Assembly (NCBI RefSeq): GCF_000001735.4
Contig: NC_003074.8
Location: forward strand, 2,976,101-3,040,100
Source: Arabidopsis thaliana
Lineage: Eukaryota; Streptophyta; Magnoliopsida; Brassicales; Brassicaceae
Direction of reading: 5' to 3'
Length of the DNA: 64,000 nt
Part shown: piece by piece, positions 20,302 through 30,630 of the stretch
How positions within the stretch are numbered: position 1 is the stretch's first letter
Layout of the letters: each line of letters opens with the position of its first letter
Made by a program: the position numbers and the translations under genes
Notes under the pieces: model-generated
Told to the model about the DNA's origin: nothing
Databases searched by the model: none
The model's input: only the letters and a program-made list of their open reading frames with translations

Positions 20302-21735
20302 CTACTCTTGTTCAACTGTTTCTCCCTGTCCGGTGTTATTCCCGCTTCCGTTGTTACCGTGAACTTTTATCTCCAAAAGCCTTTCAACAGGTTGCCTGCA
20401 AATGGGGCATCGATTTGTCTGAAACCTCAATACCTTAGCACATCCGCTACACATACACTGCACCACCAAACCCAAACAATTTTTAACATCTATATATATG
20501 TCCATCATCACATAATAGTAGTAAATCATCAGCTTTCACTTACCATATGTCGACATGGAAGAACAGTGGTGTCTCGTGGTTCAGACAAACATATAACACA
20601 TTCTTTACCAGGATCATTAGCATCATCAGCTGAATCATCATCCCCCTCAACTGTATTCCCAATCCCATAAATCTCCTGCAACTCATATCTCGTTCCATTA
20701 ACCCATAGTATCTGCTTCACCACTCTAATCTTAATCTCTCCTTTATCCTTCTCATAAACCGCTTGAGTAATCTGCGCATTCTTCGACCCCGACCTTTCTT
20801 CTTCTTCATTCTCACCACCTGAGGGAGCTGCTTCTGCCTTAACCGCTAATGGATAGATCTCTGTGTCTGCGGCCGCTTTGAACAGCTCAACGTCCTCAAA
20901 GACCGAAAAGTCTATACCAGAACCAGATGATTGTTTAAACTTCTGACCAAGTCCTTTCTCGAAATCTAGAGTGATAGGTGGCAGTATATCTTCCTTTGTC
21001 GCTGTGAGTTTGCAATCTTCGGATTCTTTAGCAAAGAAAATGACACTAATCCTATTTTTCACAAGTCCAACATAATAACATAAGCTTAATTCAATTACAC
21101 ATGAAGAAGATTTGATCAAATTGCAATAAGAAGATCCAAATTACATAGTCACGAGGAAGAACACAACAAAATTCACGTGTTATCTGCTCAAATGGATCAC
21201 GAAATCAACGAAAGGGAGAAAGTGAAATCTACCTTCCGGAGACGGTTGCATCAAACGTAAAGGAGACGAGAAAGCGACCCGGATTATCCGGGTCGGGTTC
21301 AAGCCTAAGAGACTCCTTCTTGAGATTAACGTCGTTACGAATCGTGACGGCTTTCTGGTGTTCAACGTAAGGAGTCGGTTGAGCCATCATGTGACCAGCA
21401 TAAGGGTATCTGGCCATCGCCACGGGAGCCCAAGAGTGGTTGTGGTAAGGATGCGGTGGATGATGTTGGAGGTGGTGGTCGTACGGCGGAAGAGGCATGG
21501 CTCCCGGGGGAGGATGGTGGTAGTAAGAAGCAGGGTACTGGTAAACCGGATTAGGATTAGGATTAGGATAGGGAGTAACGGCAGCGAAAACGATGGGATT
21601 AGCTTGGATTTCTGTAGGTAGAGGTGGTGGAGGAAGAGAAGAAGAAGGAGGAGGAGGAGGTGGTGGTGGAGCCGCCGTATGGTTTCGCCGTCGACGGCGT
21701 CTACCTTCACCACCGCTGCTGCTAATGTTTCCCAT
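20302..21735 (-). CDS. LOG2: RING-type E3 ubiquitin ligase LOG2
   Basis: Coding exons on the minus strand: 21735-21233, 21051-20544, 20457-20302; 388 residues, the known LOG2 length. The N-terminus MGNISSSGG is a good myristoylation signal. A Pro-rich and His/Tyr-rich region follows (runs of P near residues 23-40). The middle holds the conserved domain shared with mahogunin/MGRN1-type ligases ([34 protein letters not shown]). The C3HC4 RING is [20 protein letters not shown], then [23 protein letters not shown]2 is known as the plasma-membrane ligase that partners GLUTAMINE DUMPER1 and affects amino-acid export. Exon 2 ends inside the RING, between HM and CMC. Confidence 0.97.
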
Positions 21736-22262
21736 ATGTTATTGGCGTTAAACCCAGATCAAAAAGACAAGATTTTTTGGTGACCCAAATGATCAAATCT
21801 CAGAAAATTGCTAAATTTGTGGGTGGATCGGAGATTCTGGGGATTAATATTGAGTGAAATGTAAGGAATTACGAAAAGCAAAAGCAGAGAGAGTTTAGAT
21901 GAATTAAGAAAGAAAGAAAATAAAAAGAGAGAGAGAGAGATAAGAGAGAATAATTTAGGAGAAGAAAGTGGGTAATGATATGATGAATGGGGTCAGGTTG
22001 GCCAAGAAGCTCCACCCATGAACATAAAACACCTCCCACCCTCCTTCGATGGTGTTTATGTTCCCAAAAAGCTTTCTTTTTTTTTTCTTTGGACTTTTTT
22101 TCTCCTTGTTATTAATAATTACGTTGATTATAAGGAGTTTTGTCTTTTCAAAAAACAAAATTCAACACGAGTACTTAAAAGAGTTGAGGTGTGTTATATG
22201 ACGACAAAAATATAGAAAGAAAGATGTTATCTTTTTAATTAGAAACACATTCCCATTAATTA

Positions 22263-22545
22263 TTAGAGCATCTCCATTTGAAGTATCTCAATAAGATACC
22301 CAATAAAAAAAAAAAATAATTAAAGAAGAAAAAGTATGATAGAAGGAAAAAAAAGTAGAAGAGAAGGAGAGTTGAATTTCTCTTCCGAGAAACTTTGAGA
22401 AACTATTCTCATCCAATTTGGACAAGTGTCATCATACTATTAATTCAATTATTAAATAATAATTAATGTATCTGTTTTAATTAAAATATTATTTTTATTT
22501 TTTTTTAGAATCTTTCCTTGTTTTTACTGATAAAGATGGTCTTAA
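22263..22545. mobile_element. Possible degenerate MITE
   Basis: The left end (ttagagcatctccat) and the reverse complement of the right end (ttaagaccatcttt) match at about 10 of 13 aligned positions after the first bases. The interior is AT-rich and non-coding, with no open frame. Ends of the gagcatctcca type recur in plant intergenic repeats as I remember them. The short length and inverted ends suggest a non-autonomous DNA element, but I could not confirm a family or target-site duplication. Confidence 0.35.
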
Positions 22546-23220
22546 GATTTTTATTTAGGTCTACATTAGGATTAATTTGTTCATGCTTTAAAAAGATGAT
22601 GTTATTTTCAGAAACCATTAATTGAGAAATCCAAATATTTTACAGAGTGAAGAAGTTGTCGATCATTGCATAGTTCTGTCTTCTGTGTGATTAAAGAGTT
22701 AAAAGTCACTTGTGCTGTCCGAAATGTATACTAGGCAATAGGCATTGTCTACTTTCCGCTTCTAGACTTATATTGCCTAAATATCTACTAGTAATTAGTG
22801 TGAAGTTTAATATGTATTCCTAACAAAGTAGGCTATACTTTATTTTTATTTTTAACCTATAATAAACCTACTTTTTGCCAACATAATATTCTTATATACA
22901 GTAGTCCGAAAAGATGAACTGGTATTTTGGAATTCATATTTAAACTTGTTTTGTCGTCTTTGAATAATTGTGTATAAGTTTAACCCAAAACACAAAACAA
23001 AACTGATGTATACTTTAATGTCTTAAAAATTAGTGTTTCTACAAAAGCATAAGCTCCGTTGACCAAAAAGAAAACATAAGCCCTAAAAGAGTTTTTATAT
23101 TTTCAAAACCCTAAGCTAATTTTTTAAAAAATTTGTATGAATTTAGAGTCAAGAGATCACCATTAGCTAAAAAAAACGTCACAAAGAATAAAAATATATA
23201 AACATTCTTTCAAAGGAAGA

Positions 23221-23245
23221 TATATATATATATATATATATATAT
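23221..23245. repeat. (TA)n microsatellite
   Basis: An uninterrupted TA run of about 12 units. It is likely length-variable among accessions. Confidence 0.9.
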
Positions 23246-24284
23246 TCAGTAGCCAGATTAAACTGTAACTATTGGATGTTTGATATTACGTGAAATTATA
23301 TTACATGTTGATTTTGATCAAAATCAAATTATATTCGTGATCATATACAGATAGATATCATATTGAAACATTCCCATACGAAGGTAGTGGTGCGATTCGA
23401 AATCAAAAATAAATAAAGAGACATAATAGAATCGCATACCTAACCACTCGCACACACTTTCATTAAGCAATTCCAAAAGACGAACATATATAAACTAAGA
23501 AAAATAAATGGGAATCAATTATAAAATACTCTATATATAGTGGGAAACGGCAGACCGGATATATCATCAAGTTGGATACATATGTTGTGTAAAATCTGTA
23601 AAATCAATTGTATCAATTTATAGTTATGTAGACCTATGATCGTGACATATATATATATATAAAAACTAAACTTTGTTCTCTGTTGAATGTTGATGCATCT
23701 TTGTTATAATTTACAGGATAACAAATATGACGTCGAACGTAGCATCTTCTTGGAACACTAATGTAATATACATATGTCAAAGATTTTCTTAGGTTTGAGT
23801 CACTATGATTGAAATAGATCGAGCTCAGGTGTTTCTAAGAAGATATTTCGTTAATTAGTGAGTATGCTTAGACCCTTACATTATCTTTATGATACTAGCC
23901 GATAATTTATCTGAAGTCCGCATATCAGCAACGTGTCACGTACTATCTACGAATCCATCTAAAGCCAAATACTTTCATTAACTTCATTTTGTCGTTTCCT
24001 CAGAGGTGATGTTACCCTAACAAGATTTGTATTTGAGTGGAACAAATATATATATGTTAGATCTAATTGTGTGGTTCGTAATGAGGAATGATGTATCAAT
24101 GAGGAATTTCGTACATGTGTACTTTGTGTAAGATCCCAAAAAGAGAGATCGTTTCCAATTTTGAAACAAAAGCTGTTTTATGACTAAGAAAAGCTCTATA
24201 TTGTCAAAAGAATTACTAGTAGGTTATTTTCATATTTGTTTCCTTTAATACTATTACAGAGCAGTAAATGTCATGTGAATTATG

Positions 24285-24485
24285 TAGTCTGACAAATTGT
24301 GTGGATGAATTAAGTAGCTAAATGTTAGTTGAAAATGGTTAAACACAATCACTACATAAAACGAATTTGTTCATCTAACACTGCATATATAGTAGACAAA
24401 ATGTGTGCATGAACTAATTAGCTAAATATTTTGTTAAAAATGGTTATATATAAAAACACTAAATAAAAATAATCTGTTCATATAT
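24285..24485. repeat. Diverged tandem duplication, about 95-105 bp unit
   Basis: 24285-24377 and 24390-24485 align along their length. Shared blocks in order are tag..gacaaa.tgtgtg.atgaa, ta.tagctaaat, gtt.aaaatggtta, cacta.ataaaa and tgttcat. Substitutions and small indels show the copies are old. Confidence 0.65.
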
Positions 24486-24737
24486 TAATTTTCTCCTTTA
24501 ATTCATATAAACAGCTAACAGAACAATTGAAGTAGCACCTCTTTAGTTTCAAAGATTCATAAACCAACTTTGAAAATTTTAGCTGAGCAAAGTGTAATTA
24601 ATCACAATTAATGTTTTTGGATAATGTTTCCTCTCATTGAAAATTATTTTCTCAAATCTTGAATGTATATTTTTGATTATACAATTTCACCAGAATTCAT
24701 AAATAAAAGAATAATAACACTCATTAAAAAAAAGAAG

Positions 24738-27065
24738 CTAGAAGATCAATGCATCTCTTGCGACATGTTCCAACCAATTCGCAAGTTCCGACATAGTTGG
24801 TTGTTGATTCGGATCCTCCCGTACACACAACTCTGCCACGTCAGCAAGTTTCAACAACGGCTCCACGTTTCTCGGCAACGCAATATACGTATCCACAATC
24901 GCCGCCGCTTTGCCTTCTCTGATCACCGGAACCGTCCATTCAACAATCTCCGGCGGATCACAGTCCCTATCATAACGTTTCCTACCGGTTAAAATCTCTA
25001 ACAGCACAACTCCAAAGTCATAAACATCTCTTTTGATGTCCAAATTCTTCTCGTTCGACGATGTCACGAGCCCGAAATCCGCAACTCTCGCCACCCATTC
25101 CGAGTCCAATAGTACATTCGAAGACTTCACATCGCCATGAATGATTCTCGGCTCAGCTTCATTGTGAAGATACTCAAGACCCTTTGCGGTTTGCATAGCG
25201 ATTTTGATCCTTAAGCTCCAACTCAATGGCGAAAACCCACTGTGCAGATGATCGTGAAGCGTACCGTGAGGCATGTACTCGTAAACAAGAAGCCTCTCTC
25301 CCATTTCGGTAGAGTAACCAAGGAGATTCACAATGTTGCAATGCCTAATGTTGCAGAGAATCTCCAATTCTGTCTCGAATTCTCTAGTGTTTGTGTGGAT
25401 TATGGTTGCTGCGTTTGCTCTCTTAACCGCTACTTGCCTCCCGTCCGCCAACACGGCTTTGTAGACAAACCCATAGCTTCCTCTGCCTAACTCATTGAAC
25501 TCTTTAAACCCGTTGGTCGCGTCTTTAAGCTCAGAGAGTCTAAACACTTGAGCAAAAGGCGTTACCGATGGAGCAGGGGATACATTTTCAAGTGGCTGAT
25601 CAGTGTCTAAATCGGGCTTTCCTATGCAAGATTTGAATTGATTCGCTGCTCCGTCTTCTTTATTAGGACTAGTGACAATCCGTGGCACAACACAGCAACC
25701 AATTATAATGATCAATAGAGCGGATGCGCAAGACCCGATGATAAGAACAAGTCTCTGTAGTTGATGCCAATGCTTATCTGGAAAATTGCTGTTATGAAGC
25801 TTACATATATCCGAACAAGAACTGTTTTGACAGAGCGAGCAAGGCGTACATATCCGATCAGAGTTCGCGGTGCACGAACTTGACAAGAAGAATCCGTGAG
25901 AGCAATCCGAGCCGCAAGGTGAACAGACCATTAACTCTTTCCTTACACACAAACTCGTTAGGTCAGGTTCATTGAGTATACTTGCGTTGAAAGCAAACTC
26001 TTTTTCATTACAAGGACCAGCTCTACACATCCCTGGACTGCAGAGCTCTAACGGAGGATCGTAAGCTAATGTGGACGAACCATTAACCATCCAACAATCA
26101 AGAACAAGATCCTCTTCTCTAATACCACAAACAATGAAATCAGACGAAGCTATTGCTTTAAATCCAGAACCTTTTGGAATCAAAGAGAAATTAGAGTTTC
26201 CCCAACACTCAACCTCATGATTATCCTCACGGATTCCGCAGAAATGGCGAGGACCCGCGGTTAGCGAGACGAATCGAGAATCATTCATCGGAGAATTGAC
26301 AAAAGATTCATCTTCTCCCCAACATTTAACCTCTCGAGATAAATTAAGAATAGCACAAACGGAGTTTTTACCGGCGGCTAAGACTTGGAAGTTATCAGAA
26401 GTTGTGTTAAACCCTAAATTAGAAGAATTGGGACCAAAACAGAGCATCCCACCATCTCTGATTCCACCACAGCTAAACCCATCACCAGAAACAATATTGT
26501 TGAAGACGAGATTACTAACAATCTGATCATAGAAGTTAGGATTCTCCTTGGCGATTAAGCTGTTGTTGTTCGTAGCTCTAGTTATCTCCCAACAATCGAT
26601 AGTCCCAGAATCGTGATCGGAATAGTAAGCTCCTCTAACAGCACAGACATGGCTGTTTCCAGCAGCTATCTGAGAGTAAGCAGTAGTCCTGTAAGCTAGA
26701 GGGACAAGATCCATACCTGAAGAAGACCCAAGTGAACTAAAACAGAATGCTTGAGAAGTGTTCGACAAAATGCCGCAGAGAAACCCGTCTCCGCCTGAAA
26801 GAACCGCCATTGACGGAATGTTGTAGCTTGCGGAAGTGGAAGAAGCAATAGACGACGAAGAAGAAGAAGAAGAGGGAGAAGAAGGAGATGAATAGTTCTT
26901 TCCCCAGCAGATAACATCTTGACGACCACTAGCGTCAATGGCGCAGAAGAAAGCAGAGCCGCCGAACGACGCCGCAATCGGACCGGAGGATCCAAATCCG
27001 GATCCGGGTTTGGGCAAATACAGGAGAATGAGAGAGAGAAAGAGGAGAGAGCAACGGGTTTCCAT
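24738..27065 (-). CDS. CCR1: CRINKLY4-related receptor kinase CCR1
   Basis: Single exon, 775 residues. In order: signal peptide (METRCSLLFLSLILLYLP), seven crinkly (RCC1-like) repeats with paired Cys such as FLCGILS, HVCAVRG, FSCGGIRDG and HFCGIRED to about residue 340, a Cys-rich TNFR-like region (CSPCGSDCSHGFF, CTPCSLCQNSSCSDIC), a transmembrane helix (LVLIIGSCASALLIIIIGCC), and a kinase-like domain. The Gly loop (LGRGSYGFVYKA), the VAVKRA lysine and DFG (about residue 663) are present. The catalytic loop reads HGD instead of HRD, and only about 15 residues separate DFG from the DVYDFG helix, so the activation and P+1 segment with its GT and APE landmarks is missing. CCR1 and CCR2 have been described as lacking this segment and kinase activity. 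Probably a pseudokinase receptor. Confidence 0.96.
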   Translation of the reverse strand: METRCSLLFLSLILLYLPKPGSGFGSSGPIAASFGGSAFFCAIDASGRQDVICWGKNYSSPSSPSSSSSSSSIASSTSASYNIPSMAVLSGGDGFLCGILSNTSQAFCFSSLGSSSGMDLVPLAYRTTAYSQIAAGNSHVCAVRGAYYSDHDSGTIDCWEITRATNNNSLIAKENPNFYDQIVSNLVFNNIVSGDGFSCGGIRDGGMLCFGPNSSNLGFNTTSDNFQVLAAGKNSVCAILNLSREVKCWGEDESFVNSPMNDSRFVSLTAGPRHFCGIREDNHEVECWGNSNFSLIPKGSGFKAIASSDFIVCGIREEDLVLDCWMVNGSSTLAYDPPLELCSPGMCRAGPCNEKEFAFNASILNEPDLTSLCVRKELMVCSPCGSDCSHGFFLSSSCTANSDRICTPCSLCQNSSCSDICKLHNSNFPDKHWHQLQRLVLIIGSCASALLIIIIGCCVVPRIVTSPNKEDGAANQFKSCIGKPDLDTDQPLENVSPAPSVTPFAQVFRLSELKDATNGFKEFNELGRGSYGFVYKAVLADGRQVAVKRANAATIIHTNTREFETELEILCNIRHCNIVNLLGYSTEMGERLLVYEYMPHGTLHDHLHSGFSPLSWSLRIKIAMQTAKGLEYLHNEAEPRIIHGDVKSSNVLLDSEWVARVADFGLVTSSNEKNLDIKRDVYDFGVVLLEILTGRKRYDRDCDPPEIVEWTVPVIREGKAAAIVDTYIALPRNVEPLLKLADVAELCVREDPNQQPTMSELANWLEHVARDALIF

Positions 27066-28010
27066 TGGAGGTGAAGTTCATGAACTGTGAAAGAAGAAGA
27101 TTGACACAAGCTGCCATTTGACAGTGTGATGGCTAACGAACAGAGAACGTGGGTGGCGTCCTCATTGGAGATGAGAGCAAAAAGTTTAAATATTTTATTG
27201 AACAACTAATTTACTGTATCTATTCATATTCATGCATGTAAATAATTTACGTATATATAATCCCTGGGTTTTTGGGGGTAAAAAAAGGTATATACTATAG
27301 TTGATAAATCGAAAAGAAAATTATTTCCAAAAAGGGAAAATCTAATGAAATTTGCCTTAATGGGAGACAATAAGATCTAATCCCAGTGATTTCATGTCAG
27401 TTTTTTGGAGCTTTAAAACAAAAGAAAAACTTTTTTGTTTGGTTGTTGTGGAGCTCACCGTCATTGTCAACTTGTCAACATATATGAAATGGATAATATA
27501 GTAGGTAACAAAATAGAAGTAAGATAGGAGTCAATAATTCATAATTTTTCATGAAATTTTAAATTATTGAGGAAATGATGTGTGGGGTTATAAGTTCGGC
27601 GTTTTTGGTGCATATAATTCCAAAAAACATGCATCGGTGCTATAAACGCAATGTTAGATCCTTTTTCTAATCTTAAAATGTTTTACTTCAATAATTTGCT
27701 TCTTAAATGTGTTTGGGTGTATACTATAAACTTTATCCAAGAGTTTGTAATACTAAGAACTAGCCAACTAAAAGAAAAAAAAGAACTAGCCGACTAAATG
27801 AATTAAACATTAGCTCTTGCTTCTTCGATAACAATATTGTGCATTATCAGGATTAATCCGATGGTAATTGAGATTTACACTGCGGAATAAAAAAATAAGA
27901 AAATTATTATTGATAAGACTTTAAAGTTGAATGGTAAAAGACCATTTATGAGCCCATCAAAACGTAAAACATAACGAGAGAAAAAAACAAACCAAAGCGC
28001 TAAAAAAAAC
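27066..28010. other. CCR1 leader and promoter; 3' flank of UBQ8
   Basis: About 27066-27180 is likely CCR1 5' UTR. The remainder is AT-rich spacer without open frames, ending in the UBQ8 3' flank. Two short copies of aagaactagcc(a/g)actaaa lie near 27756 and 27781. Confidence 0.5.
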
Positions 28011-29906
28011 TCAAAAGTCATATCGACGCTGACGGAGACGGAGAACAAGGTAAAGAGTTGACTTTTTATGAATATCGTAATCCCCTAAAGTGACGCCATC
28101 TTCAAGCTGTTGTCCGAAAAATATTAGCATCTGTTGGTCTGGTTTGATTCCTTCCTTAACTTGGATCTTTTCCTTTACATTGGCGATCGTGTCTGAGCTT
28201 TCAACTTCCAAAATTATGGTTTTTCCGGTAAGAGTCTTGATAAAAATCTGCATACCACCTCTCTGAAGAAATAGCTGATGGATAGTTGATCCTTTCTGGA
28301 TGTTGTAATCTAGTAGCGTTCGACTACCCACAAGCACTCTACCACCAAAGATAAGTCTCTGTCTGTCCAGAGGAATTCCTACCTTGTGTTGGATCTTAAC
28401 TTTTACATTATCAATGGTGTCTGAGCTCTCAACTTCTAGAGTAATGGTTTTACAGGTAGGGGTTTCACCGGAAAATGAAAATGTCTTGACGAATATCTGC
28501 ATACCATGGCGAATATGAAAGAAAAGGTGAAGGGTTGACTCATTCCGGATGTTGTAATCCCCAAGAGTACGGCCATCCTGGAGTTGGCCACCGCGAAAAA
28601 GCAGTATCTGCTGGTCCGGGGGTGAACCTACCTTGTCTTGAATCTTAGCTTTAACACTTTTAATGGTGTCTGAGCTCAAAACTTCTAGGGTAATGATTTT
28701 ACCGCCAAAGAGTTTCACAAATATCTGCATACCAAGGACAAGGTGAAGTGTTGACTCTTTCTGGATGCTGTAATCCGCAAGAGTACAACCATCCTTGAGC
28801 TCTTTACCAAGAAAGATCAGCCTCTGCAGGTTTGGTTGTGGTTGGATCCCTTCTTTATCCTGAACCATGGCCTTTACATTTTCGATTGTGTCCCAGCTCT
28901 CAACTTCCAAATTTATTCTCTTTCTGGTAAGGGTCTTGACGAAAATCTGCATCCCACAACGGAATCTAGTCACCAGATACAGAGTTGATCCTTTCTGGAT
29001 GTTGTAATGTGCTAGGGTTCGACCACCCTCAAGCGGTTTACCAGCAAAGATAAGTCTATGTAGGTCCATAGGAATTCTTTCCTTGTCTTGGAGCTTAGCT
29101 TTAACATTGTCAATGGTGTCTGAGCTCTCAACTTCTAGGATGAAGTTTTCACCGGTAAAGGAATTATAAGGAAGGTTTTTCACAAATATATACATATCAC
29201 CGCGAAGACGAAGGGCAAGGCAAAGGGTTGACCTATTCCGGATGCCGTAATCCGCAAGAGTACGATTATCCTCGGTGAAGAGCTCTTCACCGTGAAAGAT
29301 AAGCCTCTGGTGGTCCGGGCGTAAACCTTCCCTGTCTTGAATCTTCGCCTTGACATTTTCAATGGTGTCTGAGCTCTCAACTTTTAGGGTGAGGGTGTCA
29401 CTGGTAAAGTTTTTACCGGAAAAGGTACTCACAAATATCTGCATACCACCGCAAAGACGAAGGACAAGATGCAGTGTTGACTCTTTCTGGATGTTGTAAT
29501 CGGCAAGAGTACGACCATCCTCGAGTTGCTTACCTGCAAAGATAAGTCTCTGCTGGCGAGGAAGGATTCCTTCTTTATCTTGGATCTTGGCCTTGACGTT
29601 ATCGATAGTGTCTGAGCTTTTGACCTCAAGGGTTATGGTCTTTCCCGTAAGAGTCTGCACAAAGATTTGCATACCACCTCTCAACCTCAGAACCAAGTGG
29701 AGAGTTGACTCTTTCTGGATGTTGTAATCAGCCAAGGTAAGGCCATCCTCGAGCTGTTTACCAGCAAAGATAAGTCGTTGCTGGTCTAAAGGAATGCCTT
29801 CCTTGTTCTGGATCTTAGCCTTGACATTATGAATGGAGTCGGAGGTTTCAACATCAAGTGTTATGGTCTTTTCTGTAAGAGTCTTTGCGTAGATTTGAAT
29901 TGTCAT
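28011..29906 (-). CDS. UBQ8: Divergent polyubiquitin UBQ8
   Basis: One coding exon of 631 residues holding eight head-to-tail ubiquitin-like units, matching UBQ8. Unit 1 begins [13 protein letters not shown], with an extra residue against normal ubiquitin. Unit boundaries read RLRGG, RLCGG, RLRGD, RFRCG, LVLG (shortened), IRHG and LQRGG; the last unit ends RLRQRRYDF with no diglycine. Several units carry small insertions (for example TSDT, LFTEDN, PYNSF). The Lys48 position is replaced in units 3 (E), 6 (G), 7 (R) and 8 (Q). Normal processing to ubiquitin monomers is therefore unlikely at most joints. UBQ8 has long been noted as an aberrant ubiquitin gene. The intact frame over 1.9 kb argues against simple decay, or for a young age. 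Confidence 0.97.
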   Translation of the reverse strand: MTIQIYAKTLTEKTITLDVETSDSIHNVKAKIQNKEGIPLDQQRLIFAGKQLEDGLTLADYNIQKESTLHLVLRLRGGMQIFVQTLTGKTITLEVKSSDTIDNVKAKIQDKEGILPRQQRLIFAGKQLEDGRTLADYNIQKESTLHLVLRLCGGMQIFVSTFSGKNFTSDTLTLKVESSDTIENVKAKIQDREGLRPDHQRLIFHGEELFTEDNRTLADYGIRNRSTLCLALRLRGDMYIFVKNLPYNSFTGENFILEVESSDTIDNVKAKLQDKERIPMDLHRLIFAGKPLEGGRTLAHYNIQKGSTLYLVTRFRCGMQIFVKTLTRKRINLEVESWDTIENVKAMVQDKEGIQPQPNLQRLIFLGKELKDGCTLADYSIQKESTLHLVLGMQIFVKLFGGKIITLEVLSSDTIKSVKAKIQDKVGSPPDQQILLFRGGQLQDGRTLGDYNIRNESTLHLFFHIRHGMQIFVKTFSFSGETPTCKTITLEVESSDTIDNVKVKIQHKVGIPLDRQRLIFGGRVLVGSRTLLDYNIQKGSTIHQLFLQRGGMQIFIKTLTGKTIILEVESSDTIANVKEKIQVKEGIKPDQQMLIFFGQQLEDGVTLGDYDIHKKSTLYLVLRLRQRRYDF

Positions 29907-30011
29907 CTGTAAACAATTTTTTTTATGGGAGAGAAAGGAGGATTCTGAATGGTAAGAACCAAAAAGATCAGGCGAAAAAAGATGATGAGAAGAGATAGAA
30001 GAAACAAATAC
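29907..30011 (-). other. 5'-UTR intron of UBQ8
   Basis: On the minus strand CTCAAG|GTATTTG (donor at 30011) and TTTACAG (acceptor at 29907) bracket a 105-base intron that ends directly before the ATG. An intron at this exact place is a shared feature of Arabidopsis polyubiquitin genes and is known to raise expression in UBQ10-type genes. Confidence 0.8.
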
Positions 30012-30090
30012 CTTGAGAGAGAGTAGTAGTACTTCACAGAAAACTTTTGCAGAACGATCGATTTAGGGTTTGAGTAAAAGCGTTTCTCAG

Positions 30091-30098
30091 TTTATATA
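30091..30098 (-). promoter_or_regulatory. TATA box of UBQ8
   Basis: TATATAAA on the minus strand, followed by an untranslated exon of about 50 bases and the 5'-UTR intron. Spacing and context fit a core promoter. Confidence 0.6.
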
Positions 30099-30201
30099 GA
30101 AGAGGAAAAGTTTTGGATTTAAATCAGCTTTCGATAATTATAAAATATTCGACTTAATCTGTTAATTAAATAATTCGAAATTTAGTATTATCTTGTTTAT
30201 C

Positions 30202-30282
30202 GCTTTGATTTTTTTATAAAATGCGAACCAAAACAATTCTTGCTTTGATTATTTTTATAAAATACGAACCAAAACAATTCTT
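30202..30282. repeat. 40-base tandem duplication upstream of UBQ8
   Basis: 30202-30241 and 30242-30282 are near-identical tandem copies, each starting gctttgatt and containing cgaaccaaaacaattctt. They sit about 100-190 bases upstream of the TATA box. No known element was recognised in the unit. From 30283 to 30630 there is only the 3' flank of the coatomer zeta gene. Confidence 0.85.
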
Positions 30283-30630
30283 GCTCTTCTGATATGGCGT
30301 GCACCTCAAAATAGAAGGTTCTGAGGGGTGGCACTTTAGTCTTTCTTCACCTTACAAGATCACTAGCATCTGAAATCGCTTGGAAAATGAAATATTCCTG
30401 AATTGCTTAGAGTTTAGACTTCAATTAGAGTAATAAAATTCCACTCTCCAAAAACATTCATGCATTGCACAAAGCTATATATATAATCAAACCTTTACTA
30501 CCAAACTTTAAGAGTTTGTTTGCAGAATTCAATTATTAGAGACTTTCAAACCGAAAGACTCAAAAATAAAAAGTTGCTCAACATAGAAATTGAAGTCCAT
30601 GCTTCTATTATTGTGTCGCCATGATGGAAC

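Larger units (their letters stand above)
21736..24737. other. LOG2 upstream region and 3 kb gene-free stretch
   Basis: About 21736-21960 is LOG2 leader and promoter with an (AG)n run at 21926-21940. The rest to the CCR1 stop is AT-rich with several small repeats, a possible miniature transposon remnant (22263-22545), TA microsatellites (23221-23245 and about 23648-23660) and a diverged tandem duplication (24285-24485). No open frame with coding character is present. About 24500-24737 is the CCR1 3' flank. Confidence 0.5.
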
